A stretch of DNA of 64,000 nucleotides from Oscillospiraceae bacterium (GTDB lineage Bacteria; Bacillota; Clostridia; Oscillospirales; Ruminococcaceae), in the NCBI GenBank assembly GCA_017847835.1, contig JAGASH010000003.1, positions 62,001-126,000 on the forward strand, given 5' to 3'. Position numbers and translations under genes: made by a program. The notes under the pieces are model-generated. The model saw nothing but the letters and a program-made list of their open reading frames with translations. It had not been told where the DNA came from and did no database searches. Shown one piece after another: positions 52,072 through 60,101 of the stretch. Position 1 is the first letter of the stretch. Every line of letters starts with the position of its first letter.

Positions 52072-53399
52072 GTTGTACTTACCTTGCTATGCCCCAGACG
52101 TCGGCTTATACTGATACTGTCAACGCCGTTGAAGTACAGCACACTAACCATAGTATGCCGGAATGCATGAGGGTTAATGTGAGGCAGCTCATAACGCTCC
52201 GAGAAGTCGTTACAATATCCTGTTAAGCTAGTGGGGTTCATTGCCGAGCCGTCCTCTTGAGTAAACACAAATCCCGTATTCTGCCATTTGTCGCCGAATA
52301 GTGCTTGCTGCTCCAACTGCCAGCGCCGATACTCCTTTAAAAGCTCTATAGTCTGGATAGGCAGCTTTATATAGCGCTGTGAGTTCGCCGTTTTGGGAGT
52401 ATCTTCATATATTCCCCTGTCGGGTGAGTACAACAGGTTGTTGCATATATAGATTTGATTGTTTTTCCAGTCTACACAGTTCCATTTCAAGCCGAGAATT
52501 TCTCCGCGCCGCGCTCCCGTTATCAACAGAAGATGAATAGCCGTTTTCCACTTTATCGGTATCAGCTCCAAACAGTCGCGTATGCGTTTTATGTCATCAA
52601 CGTCAAAGTAGTTAGCTTCTTTTGCTATGACCTTTGGCGGTGTAGCTTTTGCGGCGGGATTGTACGGTATCAACAGCTCCTTTTCGGCTTGAGCAAGAAC
52701 AACCGAGATAAAGCGGTGATGTTCCAGAATGGTTTTATTTGAGAGCGGCTCAATATTCTTTTGTATATCGAACAGCGTGGTGGTGTTTTCGCCTAGAGCC
52801 GTTGCTATCGCGTCCGCCTTGTCGTAGGCTATGTGTTTACCGTGTACAGCGTTAGCAAAAGTATTCACGGCAACTTTTGCCTTTTGAGCAGCGGAACGGT
52901 GAGTAACACCAAGTTGCTTCAAGCGAGCGGCTAAAATCGTTGTGCCGCTCGCGTCGGTTTTTGCCGTTGCTTTGCCCGGTGTTTCTCTTAATCCGCTCTT
53001 TGCAAGCTGTGCATACAGCTCGTTGAGGTGCTGAGGGCGTATATCATTCAGCTTAAAATGTCCGATACCTTGATTTATTCGCTCTGCCAGTTTACGGTAT
53101 GAGTATATAGTGTTATGCTTTACGCCGCTGCGCTCTTTCAGCTGGATAACATATTCGGCATACTCTGCGAACGTCTGTTTATTGTCGGGCTTATATCCCT
53201 TTGTACACTGGTCCTCGAATTGAACAACAAAACGGTTTAATGCCTTTTCGACCTGCCGAGACGTCATTCCTTTTTCGGGCTTGAAGGACGTTGTAAAGGG
53301 CTTTAGCCGCTTTCCGCTGCTGTCATAGCCTCGATACACTCTGATTGTGTAGCTCGTGATATTGCCGTTCTTATTCTTTCGGGGTGTTATTGCTGCCAT
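52072..53399 (-). pseudogene. int: Tyrosine integrase body (element B), C-terminus replaced by element C sequence
   Basis: The ORF runs to 51969 but is native only to about 52072. From ATG 53399 (AAGGAG nine bases upstream) it has an AP2-like N-terminal arm-binding domain and a SAM-like core domain that contains an unusual XRE-like HTH insert (LAARLKQLGVTHRSAAQKAK). The catalytic domain follows with Arg (TGARRGEIL), HAFRHT and GHSKVSTT. After STT the reading frame passes into element C (VNLPKGHTTQ) with no catalytic Tyr, so the current product should be inactive. The missing tail is at 44678-44785. Restored length would be ~477 residues. Confidence 0.9.
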
Positions 53400-54366
53400 T
53401 CTCATTCTCTCCTTCCTGCCGGTCGCTGTCTTTTTCATCAAAAGAGTAAAAGGCATGAGCGGCTCTTTGCTGATTATAAACATTTGTCTTTATGCCTTTA
53501 ATATAGGATTGAATTTCATTCAATAAAATGGTTTCAATAATTTTATCAGAAAACTCGGCAGTACATTCATAATCTTCATAACTATTACTCGTAGAGAAGT
53601 TAATTTTAACCGTTTTGTCTTTGAATTCACTTTCAAGATGTGAAAACAACAAAGTTAAATTGGTTACAAATTCTTCTCTTTCAGGTGCGCTAAGCAATTC
53701 GGATACCGCTTTTAAAGCCACTTTGCTTTTTGCAATACTCGCTTTTGTTTGCTCTTTTATTCTACTCTCATACGTTAGCAGAACTCTGGCTTTATCAAAA
53801 GCGTCTTTATAATCGTCACATTCTCCATATTTGGCAACAATGCCATTTGCACTCTTGATATCTCCGTTTCGTCTGTAGTGTAAATACTTTTCTATTGTAG
53901 ATTTGATTTTGGGATGTTCATCAATAATCTCATAAATCTCAAGCGTGATTTTGTCACAATAATTCTTTGTTGTACAGTCAACCGTAAGCTCTGAAATGGT
54001 TTCATCTTTGTTCGCGCGACTTTGTAACTCATTCAAAAAAACAACAGCCTTTTCAGTCAATCCCGTATACTCACACACGGAGATTACATCAGCTTCCGGA
54101 TTTTGAACAAGGGTATCGGTTAATAAATAGTCTGTAGATACTCCGAAAAAATTTGCAATAACAGGAATTGTTTTCAATGATGGACAGGTGTTCCCTGAAC
54201 ACCACTGACCAACAGATTGCCTTGTTATGCTTTCGCCGGTTTTTTCAGTAATATAATCAGCTAGCTTTTTTTGAGTAACTCCTTGCTCCTCAAACAAACC
54301 ACGCAGTTTTCTTGCGAAAATAGCGTTTTCTTTTTGAGCGTCATATGTGTACTTCTTGTCATTCAT
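53371..54366 (-). CDS. XRE-family regulator upstream of the integrase
   Basis: 331 residues. The N-terminal HTH reads FARKLRGLFEEQGVTQKKLADYITEKTGESITRQSVGQW, with the FFGVSTDYLLTDT linker after it. A long helical C-terminus (~95-300) of unknown function is rich in Lys/Glu. It overlaps the integrase start by 29 bp, indicating co-transcription from the promoter at 54461-54489. Position and divergent promoters suggest it is the element's repressor, acting on the opposite small-gene/replication operon. Confidence 0.87.
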   Translation of the reverse strand: MNDKKYTYDAQKENAIFARKLRGLFEEQGVTQKKLADYITEKTGESITRQSVGQWCSGNTCPSLKTIPVIANFFGVSTDYLLTDTLVQNPEADVISVCEYTGLTEKAVVFLNELQSRANKDETISELTVDCTTKNYCDKITLEIYEIIDEHPKIKSTIEKYLHYRRNGDIKSANGIVAKYGECDDYKDAFDKARVLLTYESRIKEQTKASIAKSKVALKAVSELLSAPEREEFVTNLTLLFSHLESEFKDKTVKINFSTSNSYEDYECTAEFSDKIIETILLNEIQSYIKGIKTNVYNQQRAAHAFYSFDEKDSDRQEGENENGSNNTPKE

Positions 54367-54429
54367 AACCGCGACTCCTTATCTTATAAGAAAAAAATGC
54401 TTGCACTTTAAAATGAAGGCAAAAAGCGC

Positions 54430-54458
54430 TTGACTTCTTTCCTTTTTTCTGATATAAT
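54430..54458 (+). promoter_or_regulatory. Rightward promoter of the element B early operon
   Basis: TTGACT, 17-bp spacer, TATAAT. It lies face to face with the leftward promoter, two bases away. Confidence 0.82.
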
Positions 54459-54460
54459 TC

Positions 54461-54489
54461 ATTATAGCAGATTTCCCTTGCCTTGTCAA
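54461..54489 (-). promoter_or_regulatory. Leftward promoter of the XRE regulator/integrase unit
   Basis: TTGACA, 17-bp spacer, TATAAT on the minus strand. The close convergent-overlapping arrangement with the rightward promoter resembles a phage-type genetic switch. Confidence 0.82.
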
Positions 54490-54529
54490 GAGGAAAGAAA
54501 GTAAAATTTTCGCGAAAGGAAGTTTATAA

Positions 54530-54709
54530 ATGGGACAGAGACGAATCGATTTAGGTTTAGTGAACGAAGATGAGCGGAAAATTATTGAAGCTCGGCGTGC
54601 TTATCAGCGCGCGTGGAGAGCTGCCAACAAGGACCGCGTTGCTGAACACAACCGCCGATTTTGGGCAAAGAAAGCCGCTCAAATTAAAGCCGAAAACAAG
54701 TCGGAATAA
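54530..54709 (+). CDS. Small basic protein of element B, unknown
   Basis: 59 residues. MGQRRIDLGLVNEDERKI then ARRAYQRAWRAANKDRVAEH: a highly basic helix typical of small mobile-element proteins. AAAGGAAG lies 8 nt before the ATG. It is the first gene after the rightward promoter. Function unknown; nucleic-acid binding is likely from its charge. Confidence 0.65.
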   Translation: MGQRRIDLGLVNEDERKIIEARRAYQRAWRAANKDRVAEHNRRFWAKKAAQIKAENKSE

Positions 54710-54782
54710 GCCTTTGAGGAAAGAGTGCAGCTTTTTGCAGCTGATGATATTGTAGAATAATATTGAAAGGAGTGACACTTCA

Positions 54783-55031
54783 ATGAATAATACGTTACAT
54801 ATTCCGCGAATGGAAACAATCAAGAAAACTGCCGAGCTTTTCGGCTTGCCGGTGCATTTCGTTCGTTGCAAGGTTTCAAGCGGCGAGGTGGTTGCGGTTC
54901 GCGCGGGAAAGCGGTTTCTCGTCAACGTGGACAAGTTCGCCGAATACCTCAACAGCTCAACCGTTCAGCCGAGCGGTGCGCCCGAGCAGACCGAAGCCGC
55001 TCCGCGCATTACGCCGATACCGTTGAAGTAG
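54783..55031 (+). CDS. Excisionase-like winged-helix protein
   Basis: 82 residues. IPRMETIKKTAELFGLPVHF is followed by VRAGKRFLVNVDKFAEYL, the MerR-like HTH_17/excisionase pattern. Such proteins bind arm sites and steer tyrosine integrases to excision. GAAAGGAG precedes the ATG. Its position in the early operon of an integrase element fits, though some members are instead replication regulators. Confidence 0.72.
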   Translation: MNNTLHIPRMETIKKTAELFGLPVHFVRCKVSSGEVVAVRAGKRFLVNVDKFAEYLNSSTVQPSGAPEQTEAAPRITPIPLK

Positions 55032-55039
55032 GTGGCGCT

Positions 55040-55813
55040 ATGGGATTTGTAAAAATCTCGGACGATTTGCCGAGCTGGGCTTGGTACGGTGACAATAACA
55101 CTTTGCACGTTTACATACGCCTGCTTCTTGGAGCGGTTTGGCGCGAAACCGAGTACCAAAACGTCATCTTGCAGCGCGGACAAATCGCAACCACGCTCCC
55201 GAAAATTGCCAAAGAAAACGGTATCACGGAACGACAGGCAAGAACGATACTTGAACGCTTGAAATCGACAGGCAAGGTGTCAGTCAAAACAACCTCGAAA
55301 TTCAGCATTATTACTCTGGAAAACTATGATTGTGTTTCTGAAAATGTCAGCCAACTCGACAGGCAAATGTCAGACAAACGACAGACAACGTGTCAGTCAA
55401 ATGACAGTCCTTCTTTATTTAAATCAGATATACAAAATAACAGAACTACAGACAACGCGCATACGCGCGAGGGCGTGAGCATTGACAAGCCCGATTATGA
55501 AAGCTCTTTTAAGCGTTTCTGGTCAGCATATCCGAAAAAGACCGCAAAACAGCAGGCGCTAAAAGCATGGCAAAAGCTAAAACCGGATAAGGCTTTGATT
55601 AACGTTATTCTTTCGTCTTTGGAACAACAAAAGCAGTCCGTTCAGTGGACAAAGGACAACGGTCAATACATTCCTTATCCTGCAACTTGGCTTAACGGAA
55701 AGCGTTGGGAAGATGAAACAACGGAGGTGAATTCAAATGGAAACATTAGCTCAAATTCTCAACTCGAAGCAAAGTCTGAAGGCGACTGGCTTCGAGGATT
55801 TAACGGACAGTAG
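55040..55813 (+). CDS. Replication initiator / replisome-organiser-like protein
   Basis: 257 residues from ATG 55040 (AGGTGG ribosome binding site); the longer frame upstream overlaps the excisionase gene and is rejected. The N-terminal winged helix (LQRGQIATTLPKIAKENGITERQARTILERLK) and the C-terminal segment FWSAYPKKTAKQQALKAWQKLKP-type are typical of phage and IME replication proteins. It is followed by an overlapping DnaC-like gene, the usual initiator/loader pairing. Confidence 0.78.
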   Translation: MGFVKISDDLPSWAWYGDNNTLHVYIRLLLGAVWRETEYQNVILQRGQIATTLPKIAKENGITERQARTILERLKSTGKVSVKTTSKFSIITLENYDCVSENVSQLDRQMSDKRQTTCQSNDSPSLFKSDIQNNRTTDNAHTREGVSIDKPDYESSFKRFWSAYPKKTAKQQALKAWQKLKPDKALINVILSSLEQQKQSVQWTKDNGQYIPYPATWLNGKRWEDETTEVNSNGNISSNSQLEAKSEGDWLRGFNGQ

Positions 55814-56669
55814 AAACACAGACAGCATTTCCGAAATAGCGACAGAACCACCGCCCGAACCGTGCAAGTTTTGCGGAGCATTACGTCATTATCAGAAGTT
55901 TATGCTTGGAAATATGCCGCCGATTTATACGCCGTTCCTTAAGCCCTGCACTTGCCCTGAAGGCATAGCAGAATATGAGCAACAGAAAGCCGAAGAACGA
56001 GCGGCTAAAGCTGCCGAAGAACAAGCAAAAAAGGATAGAGAGCTTCAAGAACGAATAAAGTGGATAATTGGCGAAAGTGGTATGGGCGAACGTTTTCTGC
56101 GGCGAACATTTGAAACATTCAAGGTCGATGATAACAATCGCAAAGCATACACCGCCGCTCTCGAATATGTGAACAGCTTTGATAAAATGCTCCCTCGCGC
56201 GGACGCTCCCGAGCCTGAAAAAAACGGATTGTTTATTTGCGGAGAACCCGGAACGGGTAAAACTCATCTTGTCGCCGCGATTGCAAACCGTCTTATACAA
56301 CAGGGAAAGCCTGTTGTATGTGCGACAATGATTGACCTGCTCGGACGAATAAAACAGTCGTTTGCGTATGAGGGCGAGGAGGCGCGTGTGATGTACCTGT
56401 ATAAAACCGTGCCGCTGCTTGTCATTGATGATATGGGGAAAGAGCCGCCTACCGAATGGGCTGTATCAACAATATATAACATCATAAATTCACGTTATGA
56501 AGCATATTTGCCGATAATCGTAACCACAAATTACGACAGCAAAACGCTTATAGCGCGAATGACCCTGAGGGAAACCAAAGACGATACAACCGCTCGCGCA
56601 ACGCTCGACCGCCTCCGCGAAATGTGCAAGGGGCTTGCAATGATGGGCGAGAGTAGGCGCGGAAAGTGA
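55737..56669 (+). CDS. DnaC/IstB-like helicase loader ATPase
   Basis: 310 residues. An N-terminal zinc-binding stretch (CKFCGALRHYQ, CTCPEG) and a coiled helix (~75-110) precede the AAA+ domain with GEPGTGKTHLVAAIA (Walker A), LLVIDDMGKE (Walker B) and VTTNYDSKTL. These proteins load the DnaB helicase. GGAGG precedes the ATG inside the end of the initiator gene (77-bp overlap). Together they imply that element B replicates after excision. Confidence 0.92.
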   Translation: METLAQILNSKQSLKATGFEDLTDSRNTDSISEIATEPPPEPCKFCGALRHYQKFMLGNMPPIYTPFLKPCTCPEGIAEYEQQKAEERAAKAAEEQAKKDRELQERIKWIIGESGMGERFLRRTFETFKVDDNNRKAYTAALEYVNSFDKMLPRADAPEPEKNGLFICGEPGTGKTHLVAAIANRLIQQGKPVVCATMIDLLGRIKQSFAYEGEEARVMYLYKTVPLLVIDDMGKEPPTEWAVSTIYNIINSRYEAYLPIIVTTNYDSKTLIARMTLRETKDDTTARATLDRLREMCKGLAMMGESRRGK

Positions 56670-56678
56670 GTGATAATT

Positions 56679-56948
56679 ATGAACAACAAAGAATTTATCA
56701 TCAATGGCAAGCTCTACTCAACAGAGGACTCCTTGCTTTTGTGCAAGTCGACTGACGCTTGCTTTGAAGAGATTGCGGTGTATCACACTAAAAAGGGCGC
56801 ATTTTTCTCCGTTAGAACTCGGCTCGTTGAGAAAACCGAAGTCAAGGTTATAGACCGTCAAGAGGCTTTGAAAATCTTGAACGAAAGCCCCGACGGCATT
56901 ATCAATCAAAATTACATTAAGGTTTTTGGCAAGGTGGAGATGGGGTAA
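56679..56948 (+). CDS. Small protein of the element B replication operon, unknown
   Basis: 89 residues. MNNKEFIINGKLYSTEDSL, then a beta-rich core (EEIAVYHTKKGAFFSVRTRL). ATG 56679 is preferred to the upstream GTG by position after GTGAG. It lies 9 bp downstream of the DnaC-like gene. No family recognised; similar short genes accompany mobile-element replication modules. Confidence 0.65.
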   Translation: MNNKEFIINGKLYSTEDSLLLCKSTDACFEEIAVYHTKKGAFFSVRTRLVEKTEVKVIDRQEALKILNESPDGIINQNYIKVFGKVEMG

Positions 56949-57031
56949 TCTCTGACTGTGTGATTTCCTTTTTATGGGGTGACATTACTGACATACTCGA
57001 TTTTTGTACAACTCTAACACTACCGTTTTTC

Positions 57032-57064
57032 GATATACTTATGCTATACTTTTGTTATACTTTC
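57032..57064. repeat. Three 11-bp direct repeats (possible iterons)
   Basis: GATATACTTAT, GCTATACTTTT and GTTATACTTTC in tandem, downstream of the replication genes. The surrounding gap (56949-57750, ~800 bp) also holds an oriT-like hairpin region and no gene that I can support. Confidence 0.45.
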
Positions 57065-57361
57065 GGCTAACTCCCTTAAAGAGAGGTGAAGCCGCTCGGT
57101 TACTTGGGATTTTGGCAAATAGGCTGCCGTTCTCTGTTTAAAGAACATATCAAACAGCTTGAACGCAACAAACGCAGGTGAATTTGCTCCAAAACCCGAA
57201 CATTTCTGTTGTTTGTTGGCGGCAAATTACAAGTTCCTTTTTCAGACTTGGCGATATATTTCAAGTAAGCCGTTTTTAGGCTCGGAGCATCTTGCTCTAA
57301 TTTTTCACCTCAAAGTCCGTTTCTGAATTTGAGGCTTTGCCGAGATTTTTTTAACGATAGC

Positions 57362-57450
57362 AAAGGGGATTGGGGGGGATTACCACCAACGAAAGCGATA
57401 TTGATAAGCTCTGCTTGACAGTATCGCTATTGAGTATAGCCATATTGACA
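57362..57450. repeat. Shared hairpin region, element B copy (candidate oriT-like site)
   Basis: AAAGGGG...GGGGGGGATTA, then AAGCTCTGC and CGCTAT-TGAGT-ATAGCC, then ATATTGACA. It matches 48075-48166 over two conserved blocks although the elements are otherwise unrelated. Confidence 0.5.
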
Positions 57451-57750
57451 AGCATCCCAAAATCAGCATCATCGAAACCACCAAAATCCGCTCCGCTTCC
57501 GGGCAAAATCCCCCGAGTTTTATTGCCGTTTTGTGTCAACGGCGAGGGGAACAACACAGCCGCTCAAACCTATCCGAGCAATGAACGGCTTTACACACGG
57601 AAAGCGCGGGAAATGCCCCTGGTTTGCGTTTCGTGTCTTCGGTGGTTAAAGTTATCCCACAAGAGCAAGCCACCGTTCCTGGCGAATTTAGGGACTTTCA
57701 CGATATGCACGAAAAGAGCCGCTCGACCATATCAGACCGAGCGGCTTGGA

Positions 57751-58149
57751 TTATAAGTTTATATTCAGCTGTTCCATTAACGCCGATTGAAGCACTGCCG
57801 AGAAATTGATATGCTGTGCCTCTGCTGCTTCATTGAGCCAGCTCGGTATCGTTACGTTTTTGCGAACCGCTCGTTTGTCAAGCATACGCTTGTAGGCTGT
57901 GACATCTGCGTCCACCAGAGTAATAATTGCTCTCTTTTCCTCGCTTGTGACCGCCGATATATCAGACGCAGCCGGGAGCGGCTTTCCGTCCTCCTGCATA
58001 TCAACAGCGGTAAGGCATATAGCGTCGCGCGCCATATCTATCGCGTTTTCAATGCTGTTCCCCTGTGTTGCAATATCCATATCGGGAATGCGTACAAAAT
58101 AATCGTTCTCTCCTGTCGGAATGATGATAACGGGATAAATTAACTTCAT
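57751..58149 (-). CDS. hicB: HicB-family antitoxin
   Basis: 132 residues. The N-terminal partial RNase-H fold (YPVIIIPTGENDYFVRIPDM) and a C-terminal HTH/RHH segment (KNVTIPSWLNEAAEAQHINFS) are the family layout. It neutralises the HicA mRNA interferase and represses the operon. It follows hicA by 38 bp with GGAGG upstream of the ATG. A toxin-antitoxin pair would stabilise element B. Confidence 0.9.
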   Translation of the reverse strand: MKLIYPVIIIPTGENDYFVRIPDMDIATQGNSIENAIDMARDAICLTAVDMQEDGKPLPAASDISAVTSEEKRAIITLVDADVTAYKRMLDKRAVRKNVTIPSWLNEAAEAQHINFSAVLQSALMEQLNINL

Positions 58150-58187
58150 AATACAACCTCCTTGAAAGCTGTGGGAAGAAGCACAGG

Positions 58188-58361
58188 CTACTTAAGCCCG
58201 TGCTTTCTGATAATATATTTTGCAAGCTGCTCGTTGATTTCTTTGTGGCGTGGGATTGGCTCGGTGTTTTTTCCGTCCGTCCAGATTTCGTGGTTTCCGC
58301 CGTCTCGCTTGAAATACCAGCCGTTTTGAATTAGCTTCTTAATAAGGTCTTTGCGTTTCAC
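58188..58361 (-). CDS. hicA: HicA-family mRNA interferase toxin
   Basis: 57 residues. The GTG start is preceded by GGGGGTGGGAGA. KRKDLIKKLIQNGWYFKRDG, then NHEIWTDG: the dsRBD-like fold with the catalytic His. The C-terminal PRHKEINEQLAKYIIRKHGL segment is also typical. HicA cleaves mRNA and blocks growth when unneutralised. Too short to be found by length alone, but clear from motif and operon order hicA-hicB. Confidence 0.9.
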   Translation of the reverse strand: MKRKDLIKKLIQNGWYFKRDGGNHEIWTDGKNTEPIPRHKEINEQLAKYIIRKHGLK

Positions 58362-58440
58362 TCTCCCACCCCCTTTTAATCATATTATACACACTTTATA
58401 CGTATTTGTCAAGGGCTTTTGAGAATTCTTATGAAAAAAA

Positions 58441-58483
58441 CTAAGCCGCTCCCAGACGCTTATATTTGAACTTTGAGCGGCTT
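58441..58483. terminator. Hairpin upstream of hicA
   Basis: AAGCCGCTC / GAGCGGCTT stem with a longer loop, T-rich on plus. Same arms as the next hairpin. Confidence 0.45.
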
Positions 58484-58576
58484 TTATACTTTGGCGGTAA
58501 AAGTTTACCCTTTAGCCGGTACAAGCTCATCAGAGCGCAAATATGAGCGGTTAAGGAGGTACTTGGGGTAAACTAT

Positions 58577-58612
58577 AAGCCGCTCCCTTGATTTGGGGGA
58601 GCGGCTTTGCTT
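58577..58612 (-). terminator. Terminator of the 77-residue XRE gene
   Basis: AAGCCGCTCCC / GGGAGCGGCTT perfect 11-bp stem; T-rich flanks on both strands. Confidence 0.75.
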
Positions 58613-58846
58613 TTAGTCAGAGTTCGCAGGCTCGCCCTCTGTGTTTTCGGGGACATATTCGAGAATATCTCCAGGCTGACAATCAAGAGCGGCGCACAGT
58701 TTGGCTATTGTGTCTACTGTAACGCTTTTTCCATTCTTAATGGCTGTCAAGGCGCTTTGTGAGATAATGTTATCCTCTCTTATCCGGTATGTGGTTAGCC
58801 CTTTTGTTTTCATCAATGCAAACAGCTTTTTGTACTCTATCGGCAT
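58613..58846 (-). CDS. Small XRE-family regulator
   Basis: 77 residues, essentially only an HTH: YKKLFALMKTKGLTTYRIRE...SQSALTAIKNGKSVTVDT, ending LCAALDCQPGDILEYVPE. This is the YozG/HTH_26 type. It is divergent from the small gene at 59088, with three matching operator half-sites in the gap, so autoregulation is likely. Confidence 0.88.
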   Translation of the reverse strand: MPIEYKKLFALMKTKGLTTYRIREDNIISQSALTAIKNGKSVTVDTIAKLCAALDCQPGDILEYVPENTEGEPANSD

Positions 58847-58890
58847 TGTATCCCTCCTCTCTGGCGGTTGGTATTATTCCTCCTATCTAT

Positions 58891-58997
58891 ATTTTATCAC
58901 AAATATTCACGGAAATCAATGTACATAATATACATCTTTTTCGGTGAATAATTGTGCATTATTATGTCTTGAATATTCACTGAAATTGGTGTATAAT
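58891..58997. promoter_or_regulatory. Divergent promoters with three ATTCACYGAAA operators
   Basis: Minus promoter TTGATT-17-TAAAAT (58891-58919) and plus promoter TTGAAT-17-TATAAT (58969-58997). ATTCACGGAAAT and ATTCACTGAAAT lie in the two spacers, and an inverted TTTCGGTGAATAA lies midway (58938-58950). The XRE protein at 58613 is the obvious binder. Confidence 0.7.
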
Positions 58998-59087
58998 ATA
59001 ATCAAGCTCAAAGGAAAGCGAGGTGAAGCGACAAGAAATAGGACATTCCGACGTGACCAAATTCTATAAGGAAGGGAGGCAGAGTAT

Positions 59088-59294
59088 TTGAAAATCTTGG
59101 AAAAGCAGGAACCGAAAGAGGTTGCGCAGGACTTTTACATAGGTAACACTCACGTTCGGATAGCGACAGATTATTGTCGCCCGCCCGAAGAAGTGCCCGA
59201 AATTCTGCGGAGGATAGCGAGGAACGCACAAAGGGCTTTCGCAGCTCAACGCCTAGCGGAGAAACGCAAAGCAAATGAGGAAAAGGCTTTATAA
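59088..59294 (+). CDS. Small protein of element B, unknown
   Basis: 68 residues with a TTG start set by GGGAGG nine bases upstream. YIGNTHVRIATDYCRPPEEV followed by a Lys/Arg-rich helix (RRIARNAQRAFAAQRLAEK). A short pattern common in Firmicute elements and prophages; function unknown. Confidence 0.7.
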   Translation: MKILEKQEPKEVAQDFYIGNTHVRIATDYCRPPEEVPEILRRIARNAQRAFAAQRLAEKRKANEEKAL

Positions 59295-59371
59295 AGTCAA
59301 ACGAAAGTAAGCGAAAAGGTGAAAGCGTATTACATCTAGCCGAATTTATTAAAACAGAAGGGAAAATCACA

Positions 59372-59830
59372 ATGACAGAAAATAAAGATTTAGATGCAGA
59401 AATTAAAGACGCGGCTTGCAAAGCCGAAGAGATTGCCTCGATAATTCACCGTATCACAGAAGAGATAGAAACGCGCGACTTTGATTTCAAGGTCTACATC
59501 ATCGGTGCGCTGTATGGCTTTATCAGTCTGTATGAATACTTGAAGGGAGATTTGAGCGGCTTCGCGAGACAGGAAAACAATTTGAGCTCCGTGCAGCAAA
59601 GGAGCGTCATTATGCCGAAAGAAGTCACAGAAGCATACAATAAGTATGATGGGAACGGGACAAGCACTCCCCAGACGCTACAAGCGGAAAGTAAATTTGT
59701 ACAAATCTACAAGCAGGTTTCGGAACTTGATGAAGATATCGCTTTCGAACTTGATAGCATTGTTGGTGAGCTTTCGAGAGCTTATGAGAAGCAAGGCTTT
59801 GAAGCAGGCTACAAAGCTGCAGCTGATTGA
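59372..59830 (+). CDS. Element B protein of unknown function
   Basis: 152 residues, acidic and helical. DLDAEIKDAACKAEEIASIIHRI, then IIGALYGFISLYEYLKG, and a C-terminal helix pair. No motif recognised; AGAAGGGAA precedes the ATG. It is the last gene before the right att site; the gap to 60100 has only a small hairpin. Confidence 0.65.
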   Translation: MTENKDLDAEIKDAACKAEEIASIIHRITEEIETRDFDFKVYIIGALYGFISLYEYLKGDLSGFARQENNLSSVQQRSVIMPKEVTEAYNKYDGNGTSTPQTLQAESKFVQIYKQVSELDEDIAFELDSIVGELSRAYEKQGFEAGYKAAAD

Positions 59831-60101
59831 AAGAAATAGTATTTTGGGGCAAGAAAGCGTTACAATAGAGCACAAGCCGCTCTCATAATCGGGAGCGGCA
59901 ACCGTTTCCGCCAATTTCTTTTCTTGCCGCTCTCAATTCGGTGGAACTCGGCGGGAAGAAAGTATGCACAAACTTTCTATGGTTCTTGCTGAACATTTAC
60001 ACTTCTGTTTGCAAGAGAAATCCGCGAGTGGTACACCAACATCTTAAGGAAAGCCCGAGCGGTTTATTATTCGTACTGTTTAGTATCTTTTTGTAAGGTT
60101 A

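Larger units (their letters stand above)
44786..52073. mobile_element. Element C: 7.29-kb large-serine-recombinase element inserted in the integrase gene
   Basis: The insertion splits the integrase between the codons for STT and DKY. The crossover dinucleotide GT occurs at both junctions (44784-44785, 52072-52073). Imperfect inverted sequences with CCCAAAAGG(A/T)CACAC lie inside each end, as expected for the two half attP sites. Cargo is a 556-residue serine recombinase next to the left end, a TnpW-like protein, an XRE regulator, a ~550-bp structured non-coding stretch, and a four-gene operon ending at the right edge. Confidence 0.85.

Noticed and set aside
44786..52073. Interpreting element C as an inversion rather than an insertion
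   Set aside because: Inverted end sequences could suggest inversion, but both integrase pieces are on the same strand in the same order and join in frame only if the segment is removed.
57370..57756. A 128-codon plus-strand ORF through the oriT-like region
   Set aside because: It crosses a hairpin-rich non-coding stretch, has no ribosome binding site, and its composition is not protein-like; an overlapping minus ORF (57351-57557) has the same problem.
58441..58612. Riboswitch between hicA and the XRE gene
   Set aside because: The paired arms are simple terminator-type stems repeated twice; no aptamer-like conserved core is visible.
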